Positions 54,798 through 61,960 of a DNA stretch of 64,000 nt are shown piece after piece (positions within the stretch are counted from its first letter, which is position 1; the number at the start of each line of letters is the position of its first letter). A model generated the notes under the pieces. That model did not search any database and had not been told where the DNA came from. It worked only from the letters and a program-made list of their open reading frames with translations. Source of the stretch: CAVSWT01 sp963782985 (GTDB lineage Bacteria > Bacteroidota > Ignavibacteria > Ignavibacteriales > Ignavibacteriaceae); NCBI GenBank assembly GCA_963782985.1, contig CAWALU010000012.1:62001-126000 (forward strand), written 5' to 3'. The position numbers and the translations under genes were made by a program.

Positions 54798-55676
54798 TTA
54801 TCTTCCCCGGGATTTGACTGTTACTTTTGGATTTGGAGGAGGAGGGGTAAGCTTAAAGTTTAGGTTATAGGCTTTTTGTATTATCCTGGCTTTACGCTTT
54901 AGCTCTGTTACTGAGTTTAGGTTATCTGTGCCTTGCGCGGCTAAACCGGCAATTACAATAACCTGCGTATCTTGAGGTGCGAATGCAAAAGGTCCTATTG
55001 ACATAAGATTTAATCCTTGAGCGCCTGCCTGACCTACCCCCGGCTGCCATCCTTGAATATGATTCCATCCTGTGTTAGAAACCGGATCGCCAGTAAATAA
55101 ATATCGAGTAGGTTCATTTGTTACCGGATTAATTATTGGGCTTCCATTTTTCCAGAATCCATTCATTTGATTGTAAAGCTCCTGTTGATGGGTAAGATTA
55201 GAATCGGGAAACAACGATGGAGAAAGTATTACTTGGAAAGTTGTAAAGCTATAAGAACTTAAATTCTTAAATCCGTCTATCCAAGAATTTTCAACAAAGG
55301 CACTGTCACTTTGAACAGATTTTATAACAGGTCCCTGCACCAGCTTTAAGCCGAAAGAAGGCTTTACTTCATAGCCTGTGTCATAATTTCTATCATAGTA
55401 ATATTGCAAGTTAAGGGTAGTATCAAAGCCCATTTTTGCATTAAATTCATAGCTTGGAAATAATGGTAAATATAATCCGCCAAGACCGGGAGCTATTCCC
55501 AGAAACATTTTATCAATAGTATTATTCCCCTTATTAATAATTTTGTATTTCATAAAGATAGCATCATCTAAAATGCCTCTTCTATTTTGTCCATAAATAG
55601 TAACCTGGACTTCAAAACCAAGCGGATCATTCGGTTCATAATAGATAATCTGTGTTGGATGCAGATCGTTACACAC
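54798..55676 (-). CDS. Copy C, divergent central fragment
   Basis: A 292-codon frame with the copy-specific region (NRRGILDDAIFMKYKIINKG, LGIAPGLGGLYLPLFPSYEF) and the start of the constant region (GTDNLNSVTELKRKARIIQK). It goes out of phase at PKVTVKSRGR. The central part differs clearly from the other copies. Confidence 0.62.
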   Translation of the reverse strand: MCNDLHPTQIIYYEPNDPLGFEVQVTIYGQNRRGILDDAIFMKYKIINKGNNTIDKMFLGIAPGLGGLYLPLFPSYEFNAKMGFDTTLNLQYYYDRNYDTGYEVKPSFGLKLVQGPVIKSVQSDSAFVENSWIDGFKNLSSYSFTTFQVILSPSLFPDSNLTHQQELYNQMNGFWKNGSPIINPVTNEPTRYLFTGDPVSNTGWNHIQGWQPGVGQAGAQGLNLMSIGPFAFAPQDTQVIVIAGLAAQGTDNLNSVTELKRKARIIQKAYNLNFKLTPPPPNPKVTVKSRGR

Positions 55677-55771
55677 AAACCAAAGAACTTCATCACCTAC
55701 ATATTTAGGCTTATCAATACCTCTGGTAAAAATTCCATTGCCATCAATATCTATCCACGGGGCGCCGTCCT

Positions 55772-56197
55772 CTACAGGCCATTCATTATAATCTTTTTCA
55801 AATTGATCTCTTTCCGGTCCAAAAGGGAGTGTTTCCCAGCTTTTTCTGATCTTATATATTCTATATCTTTTTTAAATGGATCATCCGGTAATCCATTATC
55901 AAGAATTTTACCCGGACGGCAATCATAGCCAGCCATCAAAGTACGTGTAGAAACAGTATCCCCATTTAAAATTCCTCCCCAAACAAGTCCATCAAAAACC
56001 CCAAAGATTTTGTCTTTGTACTTAGGCCAGTAGCCGCCTTTTAATCCATAATTATAATTGTTAAACCAGTGTTTTATTTGGTTTATAGATATATATTCTT
56101 CATCCATAGGAATTATAGGAGTTTGAGGATAGCTACTAGTTGCAAGCAAACTTAAAAATGTTATAACCGTATTAAGCAGTCCAAAAATTTTAATCAT
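55772..56197 (-). CDS. Copy C, N-terminal fragment
   Basis: A 141-codon frame with a signal peptide (GLLNTVITFLSLLATSSYPQ) and the copy-specific start. It goes out of phase after DDPFKKD; in the next frame the block YRIYKIRKSWETLPFGPERD follows. Confidence 0.62.
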   Translation of the reverse strand: MIKIFGLLNTVITFLSLLATSSYPQTPIIPMDEEYISINQIKHWFNNYNYGLKGGYWPKYKDKIFGVFDGLVWGGILNGDTVSTRTLMAGYDCRPGKILDNGLPDDPFKKDIEYIRSEKAGKHSLLDRKEINLKKIIMNGL

Positions 56198-56200
56198 GGC

Positions 56201-57187
56201 TCATAATTTTATTATAATTAATAATACGGGCGGCATTATTAAATTTTTATTACCAGTTTTCCATTCACCATTAAATTGAGCACTATCATTTAAACTTCCT
56301 TGTATAACAGGTGTTTGTAAAAATAAATGCCCTTCCGCAGGAGCTGGCGTTCCATATATCTCATCTCGATTGGAAGCGTTATAACCATATCCTAAATTTA
56401 TTAAAGTGTCACATCCTACAAAATTATCATTGGGATTTCCAATAACAACAAAATTATTAAGTCCAATATACATTTGGCTTATATATTTTCCGCTTTTATT
56501 TATGATCATTACTTTCTTAAATATTGTATTTCCCATTATAGCTGAGTTATTAAGTCCATACAAAGTTGTTTGAAATTCCAATCCAATCGGTTTCTGCCCT
56601 GGAAGAATTCTTGCTTTATTCATATCATTTGAAACAAACCATAAAACTTCGTCTCCTAAAAATCGGGGCTTATCAATACCTTTTGTAAAAATTCCATTGC
56701 CATCAATATCTTCCCACGGTGCGCCGTCCTCTACAGGCCATTCGTTATAATCCTTTTCATATTTATCTCTTTCCGATCCGAAGGGAAGCGTCTCCCACCC
56801 TTTTTTTATTTTATATATTCTATACTTATAAAGATTTGGATCATCTGCAGAACCATTGTCTAAGATTTTGCCAGGCTGTAATACCTTATTAAAATAAATT
56901 ATTCCATTTATGAATAAGCTATCATCTATAACTCCTCCCCATATTAATCCATCTTCTTGTAATAGAGGTTTGGAGGCATATATTCCCCCGGGCCATAAAA
57001 AGCCTGGCTTGAAAGGAGGATTTACTGAACTGCTGCCGTTGTTTGAAATATACATTTTTATAGTATTGACAGAAATGTTTTCATAGTCTTCCTGAGCCCA
57101 AAGATTTGAAACAGCAAAAAACCAAATAATTAAATCTAATATTAAAGTCTTAGTTAAATAATTACAATATTCGGGATAAACAATCAT
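56201..57187 (-). CDS. Truncated large surface protein, copy B'
   Basis: A 328-codon frame that equals the N-terminal half of copy D up to TGNKNL and then ends in 11 foreign residues (IMPPVLLIIIKL). It lacks the whole constant half. It results from the 1.28 kb duplication; the break is at about 56241, just in front of copy C. It starts 18 bases after peptide 2 and may still be translated and exported (same signal peptide as D), possibly as a short form. Confidence 0.72.
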   Translation of the reverse strand: MIVYPEYCNYLTKTLILDLIIWFFAVSNLWAQEDYENISVNTIKMYISNNGSSSVNPPFKPGFLWPGGIYASKPLLQEDGLIWGGVIDDSLFINGIIYFNKVLQPGKILDNGSADDPNLYKYRIYKIKKGWETLPFGSERDKYEKDYNEWPVEDGAPWEDIDGNGIFTKGIDKPRFLGDEVLWFVSNDMNKARILPGQKPIGLEFQTTLYGLNNSAIMGNTIFKKVMIINKSGKYISQMYIGLNNFVVIGNPNDNFVGCDTLINLGYGYNASNRDEIYGTPAPAEGHLFLQTPVIQGSLNDSAQFNGEWKTGNKNLIMPPVLLIIIKL

Positions 57188-57524
57188 TTTTTAATAATTC
57201 AGTTTTTATTCACAATATGATGGGCAATTTGGCATATCCGAGCCTTTCAGTGGGCTGCAACAATCATGCGTAGCATTTGGGACATAATTATAACAATATG
57301 GATAGTGATTATACTGAGAACAGTCGATTGCGGCTATAGCTTTATTACTAAATAAAGTTAATGAACCGGCAACAAAAATTATTACTATAATTGCACTAAA
57401 AATAAATTTAATCATTTTCATGATATGCTCCTTTAATTTATAATTGTTTACCCCGATCAAATTTTCAATTTTCTTATTTGTTCAAATAACCCTTCCCTAT
57501 AACCACGGCAATTTTTAATATCTT
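56241..57524. repeat. 1.28 kb direct duplication, copy 2
   Basis: Partner of 51960-53243. The left edge is sharp at 56241 inside the large gene. The right edge lies in the shared 3' end of the preceding large gene, where all family members are similar, so that end probably arose by homologous recombination between 3' ends. The left edge has no obvious homology. Confidence 0.9.
57206..57421 (-). CDS. Secreted Cys-rich peptide 2
   Basis: The 71-residue precursor has the same protein sequence as peptide 3, including six Cys in the mature part, with one silent or neutral base change seen (CAGTGG for CAGAGG). The ATG at 57421 follows AAAGGAG by 6 bases. It precedes the truncated copy B'. It lies within duplication copy 2. 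Confidence 0.78.
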   Translation of the reverse strand: MKMIKFIFSAIIVIIFVAGSLTLFSNKAIAAIDCSQYNHYPYCYNYVPNATHDCCSPLKGSDMPNCPSYCE

Positions 57525-57658
57525 CTCGCCTATACCCGGCATTTCTAAATGAGCTATGTATATTCCGCTGGCTACGGATTGTCCGTCTTCATTTCTTAAA
57601 TCCCAATCTGCATATTGGTTCACTTCTGTTTTGTCTATTCTTCTTACAAACACTCCCG

Positions 57659-57973
57659 CTATGGTATAAATTCGGATTGTTGTTTCTGTGGGGAGTCCCG
57701 CAAATCGAATAAAGCTTTGTCCTTCTCCTCTCTATTCTCACTGTTGCCGTAATAGGGATTCGGGAATACGGTTATTTGTTCTATGTTTTCTTTCCCTTTT
57801 TCTTTATTCGTTAAGTCGGCTTTCTCTAACATTATTTCATATCTATTTTCTTCGCTGAATGGCTTGAAGGTTTCTATTCTGATTATGGAGCCTATCGATG
57901 GAATCTCTCCTTTTATTTTTACTTCACCAAATTTATGTTCTTCCGCTGATGTTATTCCAGATCTATCCGGCAA
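57659..57973 (-). CDS. Copy A, C-terminal fragment
   Basis: A 104-codon frame with the PDRSGITSAEEHKFGEVKIK block and ITVFPNPYYGNSENREE. It loses phase after NSENREE near 57735; the FlgD/T9SS-like remainder is in another frame to 57474. Confidence 0.58.
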   Translation of the reverse strand: MPDRSGITSAEEHKFGEVKIKGEIPSIGSIIRIETFKPFSEENRYEIMLEKADLTNKEKGKENIEQITVFPNPYYGNSENREEKDKALFDLRDSPQKQQSEFIP

Positions 57974-58111
57974 TGGCTCACTGTAATTTCCGGCGTAGGC
58001 GTATATGGCTTCCCATATCCCTTCACCGCTCTGGCTCCAACATGGTATCCGTTATGATTTTTATCCATAGTTTTTATAAGCATTCTTTCATTTTTTGTTA
58101 CGTCCCAAATC

Positions 58112-60436
58112 TCAAACGGAACTCTTCCTTTTCCTTTCGGGTCGTCTCTCAATGGCGCGTTTAATGGACTGTAACCCGTGGTATAATATTCGCTCCCTTG
58201 ACTCTGTAAATCTTATCTCATAATCATCATAACCTATATTATCTTTCCAATTTATTCCTTGCTTTTTATCGATTCCGTTGCTTACTGCTTCTATTTTATT
58301 CCCTATCAAATCTATCCCATCCATAGTTATGCTTTTTACTGCCGAATTCTCTCCCGGGTTATTTCTCTTTATGGAATCTCTGCCGTTATCTATTATTTGA
58401 AATATAAATCCTTCCATTACTTTTTGGTGAAAACTATCCGATCCATAATCCCCGCTGTTCTTTATAAGAGTATCTCCTCTGGTTTCATTTATTAGATTAT
58501 ATTTAGCGCTGTCATTTCTTTCTATAAATGTTACTGCATATCTATCTCCCGTTAATGACTTCGGGTCTATTACTCTGAACCACACCCTACCATCGCTTTG
58601 TCCAGATGTTAACTGTGCATATACATTGTCTTCATAATTATAAGCCGAGGAGTAATCTATCTTCTCTCTGCCCGGTATTACTTCTATTATTTTCTTCTCA
58701 CTTTCTAAGTAACTGGGCGAGCTTTCTTTGCTATAGGCATATGCTGTTACTGAATAATAATAGGGATTGCCGTTATACAATTTATTATTTGTGAAGGCGT
58801 CTTTCTCAATTGTTATATATCTTCTCAAACCTTCGTTATTCCCAAATATTACCGGAAGCTTTACGCTTACTCCATTAACTATTACATAATCTTCTATTAC
58901 AGAGACTTCATTTTTTCTATCATAGATGGCTATTATTTTTCCTTCTCTGTCGCTGCTGTCCCGATGCTGTCTTACTATATATCCTTCAAATGTGTAGCTG
59001 GTATCGGGTAGGTTTTGTTCTAATATCAACGGGTCTTCTTCCTCATAGCTTTCCGCGTTTGTATCCCACCAAAGTGTGATTTTATCTTCTTGGGGATTTG
59101 CTGTTACTTTCGGTTTTGGCGGAGAAGCGGTAAGCTGAAAATTTAGGTTATAGGCTTTCTGTATTATTCTTGCTTTCCGTTTCAACTCTGTTACCGAGTT
59201 AAGATTATCCGTGCCTTGTGCGGCTATGGTGGCAATTACTACTTCCTGCGTGTCGTAAGGAGCTAAAGTAAAGGGACCCGTGGACATCATAAATGTTCCA
59301 GCTTCGGTTGAATTTCTTTTTATACCGGCTGGAAATCCTAAATCGCAATACCATCCATTTTTTTGAACCGGATCGCCGCTGAAAAAAAACTTCGTGAGTT
59401 TTCCGTTTGCTACATCTATTATATCAGCCCCATTGCGGTAAAAGCCTTTTAAATAATTGTACCAGCCTTCATCAAATGATACATTAGAAGGATATAGAAC
59501 CGGATCATAAGAAATTGCGGCGGTGGTAAAAGAAGTCATATTTATATTTCTGTATGATTTCTTCCAGCTTCTATTATAATAGGCTGAGTCGAAATCATTT
59601 GTTTTAATTATTGGTCCTTGAAGCAAAACTTGTCCCCCGGCTGGCGGAATATCATAAGATATACTGCTGTTATCCTTATCGTATCCGTATTGCAAGTTAA
59701 GCGCTGAGTCGCAGCCAAGATAATTTTCCAATCCTACATCTATATTTATTCCTGTTTGCAAGCCAAGATACATTTCATTAATAACTCCGGAACCTTTATT
59801 AATAATTTTATATTTCTTAAATACGGCATCTTTCAAAGTTCCGCGCTGAAAAGCATAGGCGGTAACTTGCACTTCTAAACTAATTAGAGGAATGTTAGAC
59901 TGCATGGTTGATGAATCGATTTCATTATATACGAACCAAATCAGTTCATCGGCAAAATCATCAGGCGAATCAATACCCCTAGTAAAAATTCCATCTCCAT
60001 CAATATCTATCCACGGAGCGCCGTCTTCAACGGGCCATTCATTATAATCCTTTTCATACTCATCTCTTTCCGAGCCGAAGGGAAGGGTTTCCCATCCTTT
60101 TTTAATTTTGTATATCCTATATTTTTCTTTATTTGAATTATCCCGTGTTCCGTCATCCAAAATCTTTCCGGGAAGAAGATTTCGTTTTTTTGTTACATGC
60201 ACCTGGCCGTTAATCATTCCCCCCCAAATAAGAACACTTGATCCGTCAATATGTTGAAATGCATTTAGCCCGCCGGGCCAAAGCCCACCTATAGGCGAGA
60301 TATCTCCGCTATTAGTAAACCACATTTCCCACTGATTAGCAGCTAAATAGTTTTCATTATTTATTATATTTATTTTTTCATTGCTTTGAGCAAATGAAAA
60401 AGTGATAAACAATAATGAAATGATTAATTGTTTCAT
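58112..60436 (-). CDS. Copy A, main open frame
   Basis: A 774-codon frame from ATG 60436 (an upstream TTG at 60478 is less likely since the signal peptide starts at MKQLII). It goes out of phase after YDDYEIRFTES near 58200. If translated as is, it would give a protein with the variable and most of the constant part but without the T9SS-like end, so it could not be sorted normally. Confidence 0.72.
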   Translation of the reverse strand: MKQLIISLLFITFSFAQSNEKINIINNENYLAANQWEMWFTNSGDISPIGGLWPGGLNAFQHIDGSSVLIWGGMINGQVHVTKKRNLLPGKILDDGTRDNSNKEKYRIYKIKKGWETLPFGSERDEYEKDYNEWPVEDGAPWIDIDGDGIFTRGIDSPDDFADELIWFVYNEIDSSTMQSNIPLISLEVQVTAYAFQRGTLKDAVFKKYKIINKGSGVINEMYLGLQTGINIDVGLENYLGCDSALNLQYGYDKDNSSISYDIPPAGGQVLLQGPIIKTNDFDSAYYNRSWKKSYRNINMTSFTTAAISYDPVLYPSNVSFDEGWYNYLKGFYRNGADIIDVANGKLTKFFFSGDPVQKNGWYCDLGFPAGIKRNSTEAGTFMMSTGPFTLAPYDTQEVVIATIAAQGTDNLNSVTELKRKARIIQKAYNLNFQLTASPPKPKVTANPQEDKITLWWDTNAESYEEEDPLILEQNLPDTSYTFEGYIVRQHRDSSDREGKIIAIYDRKNEVSVIEDYVIVNGVSVKLPVIFGNNEGLRRYITIEKDAFTNNKLYNGNPYYYSVTAYAYSKESSPSYLESEKKIIEVIPGREKIDYSSAYNYEDNVYAQLTSGQSDGRVWFRVIDPKSLTGDRYAVTFIERNDSAKYNLINETRGDTLIKNSGDYGSDSFHQKVMEGFIFQIIDNGRDSIKRNNPGENSAVKSITMDGIDLIGNKIEAVSNGIDKKQGINWKDNIGYDDYEIRFTESRERILYHGLQSIKRAIERRPERKRKSSV

Positions 60437-60506
60437 ATAAATTTTTATGTAATGGGCGGTTGGCAAATTCTTTAACAATATAAAATTATGCTATACTCAA
60501 AAAATT

Positions 60507-60761
60507 TTACCAACACCAACCAGATGAAGCATCGGGACATCCTTTGTTAAGATTTTGAGTATATACACAGCAATCACCGCTATTAGACCAACAATAATAG
60601 AAGGATTGATTTTCCACAATACAATCGCAATATTCTGATGTGCCTTGCTGTATGCCATCGCAAGGTCCCGAGGCAAAAGCCGTTTGAGTTTCAGCTATAC
60701 CGAAAAATAGAATTACAATAAGAAACGATATGAACGTCACTCTTGCTATTAATTTTTTCAT
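60507..60761 (-). CDS. Secreted Cys-rich peptide 1
   Basis: An 84-residue precursor, AAAAGGAG before the ATG. The signal peptide is VTFISFLIVILFFGIAETQT with an AFA-S cut. The mature part of about 53 residues has eight Cys (GPCDGIQQG, EYCDCIVEN, YYCWSNSGDCC, KGCPDASSGWC). It is the first peptide after the redox pair and 70 bases before copy A. The even Cys number in all four peptides suggests disulfide pairing in the periplasm or outside the cell. Confidence 0.78.
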   Translation of the reverse strand: MKKLIARVTFISFLIVILFFGIAETQTAFASGPCDGIQQGTSEYCDCIVENQSFYYCWSNSGDCCVYTQNLNKGCPDASSGWCW

Positions 60762-60805
60762 TTGTTGCTCCTTTTAATTATTTATGATTTTAAGCAGCCG
60801 CCCAT

Positions 60806-61330
60806 TTAAAATTTATTAGATATATCAGTTTGCAATAAACCTATATAGATTTTTTCTATCTTTGATTTATCAAGATATATAGTCTGAGGCACACCACTAA
60901 TTTTATTCTTTTTTCTAAAATCTTTATCTTTTGGTACCAAGACTTTATACGGTAATTTGTTGGCTTCAACATACTCTTGTATTTCTTCAGCATCATCGCA
61001 GCCAATGCCAATTATTTCAAATTCATTTTTCTTGCTATCATATAGTTCTTTCCAATGTGAGATATTTTTAGTGCAATAAGGACAGGTAGTAGTAAAAACG
61101 AAAAGCAGCTTATTTTTACCTTTCTTAAAATCAATTAATATTTCATTTTTATTTAGATCATAAGCAGAAAAGTTTTGGATTACATCTCCTTCTTTTAACT
61201 GCCCTATATTTCCGCCGTTGAGTTTTTCTGATAATATTTTATTTTTATTTATTAACAGAATAACTGATAAACTTAATCCCACCAACATTATATGCAGAAA
61301 AATATTGTACCAATTATACCGCTTTAGCAT
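60806..61330 (-). CDS. Membrane-anchored thioredoxin-like protein (TlpA/MauD-like, CPYC)
   Basis: A 174-residue protein with an N-terminal membrane anchor (FLHIMLVGLSLSVILLI) and an extracytoplasmic thioredoxin fold: FTTTCPYCTKNI with Cys83 and Cys86, and the cis-Pro at 148 (ISGVPQTIYL). The CPYC pair is the glutaredoxin-like, fairly oxidising type. The gene overlaps the MauE-like gene by 17 bases, so the two are translationally coupled. It should make or reshuffle disulfides, or carry electrons from the membrane partner, most likely for the Cys-rich peptides encoded just downstream. Confidence 0.82.
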   Translation of the reverse strand: MLKRYNWYNIFLHIMLVGLSLSVILLINKNKILSEKLNGGNIGQLKEGDVIQNFSAYDLNKNEILIDFKKGKNKLLFVFTTTCPYCTKNISHWKELYDSKKNEFEIIGIGCDDAEEIQEYVEANKLPYKVLVPKDKDFRKKNKISGVPQTIYLDKSKIEKIYIGLLQTDISNKF

Positions 61331-61757
61331 AAAAATCTACCTCTTTTAATTTAAGAATGAGAAGAAGAAGCGCCAGATTAATTATATCAATAATTAATAT
61401 CGCGGAAGCATTAACTGAAAATATTTCTCCAAAGCAGCCGCAATTACTATCCCCGCTTTGGATGATCTTATAAATATTAAAGAAAATAAATATTAGATAA
61501 AGAAACGCTGAAAAAAGGATTGGGTACAAAGCGTCTTTTTTTATTACTAATATAGCGGCTGCAAAAAGTTCTATGGCTATTAAAAAAAACGTTAGAAAAA
61601 TTGAAATGAAATTATTATTTATTGAAAATAAAAGTAGAGAAGATGAAACAGATTCCACAGAAACGCGGAATGAAATTATTTTGCTTGACGCAGCGATGAA
61701 TAAAACTGTAGATGGGATTAAAACTAATAGTCTAATAATATTATTTTTATGTGACAT
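61314..61757 (-). CDS. MauE/DoxX-like redox membrane protein
   Basis: A 147-residue protein with four membrane helices (LLVLIPSTVLFIAASS, FISIFLTFFLIAIELFAAAI, LYPILFSAFLYLIFIFFNIY, ASAILIIDIINLALLLLIL) and the conserved GDSNCGCFG motif between helices 3 and 4. This is the MauE signature. In methylamine utilisation, MauE and the thioredoxin-like MauD are needed to make the small subunit with six disulfides. The gene is first in the array operon and divergent from the TonB-dependent receptor, with 203 bases between the starts. Confidence 0.84.
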   Translation of the reverse strand: MSHKNNIIRLLVLIPSTVLFIAASSKIISFRVSVESVSSSLLLFSINNNFISIFLTFFLIAIELFAAAILVIKKDALYPILFSAFLYLIFIFFNIYKIIQSGDSNCGCFGEIFSVNASAILIIDIINLALLLLILKLKEVDFYAKAV

Positions 61758-61960
61758 AATATGAGCCTTAATTTATATGTCCCTTAAAAAAAGCTCTCTC
61801 TTTTTTTCCGTCTATTTGAAATATAAAAAAAAATAAAACTAAATTGCAATCAGCTTAATTTTAGTTGTTGCGGCTAAAATAAAAGGTAACTAAATATTGA
61901 ATAAAAAATTGGGAAATATATTACGATGAAATTTATATTTATAGAAAGTAAATTATTTTC

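Larger units (their letters stand above)
53193..56197 (-). pseudogene. Large repeated surface protein, copy C (interrupted)
   Basis: A full-length family member starting MIKIFGLLNTVITFLSLLAT. Its N-terminal part differs from all other copies (HWFNNYNYGLKGGYWP), its conserved block reads RKSWETLPFGPERDQFEKDY, and the constant half follows. Breaks lie near 55865, 54815 (one extra base, GACTGTTAC for GACGTTAC), 53800-53770 and 53310 (one base lost). The corrected end is the TAA at 53193-53195. It has no Cys-rich peptide of its own directly in front; the truncated copy B' ends 3 bases before its start. Confidence 0.78.
57474..60436 (-). pseudogene. Large repeated surface protein, copy A (interrupted near the end)
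   Basis: The first large gene of the array. The ATG at 60436 starts a signal peptide (MKQLIISLLFITFSFAQS). About 770 codons are open and include GLWPGGLNAF, the conserved block, a copy-specific centre (YSPSNVSFDEGWYNYLKG-like region) and most of the constant half. Breaks near 58200 (extra base in CTTGACTCTG), 58040 (CCAACATGG for CCACATCG) and 57735 cut the C-terminal 220 residues. The corrected stop is TAA at 57474-57476. In the constant half it is closest to copy E (SSAYNYEDNVYAQL). Confidence 0.78.

Noticed and set aside
47627..58794. Many plus-strand frames recurring in the large repeat genes (for example at 47627, 50167, 54322, 58606)
   Set aside because: They repeat only because the minus-strand genes repeat; they are hydrophobic or Leu-rich antisense shadows.
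46500..60761. CRISPR array or insertion sequence as cause of the repeats
   Set aside because: Repeat units are kilobase-long coding genes; no short regular repeats with spacers, no transposase and no terminal inverted repeats were seen.
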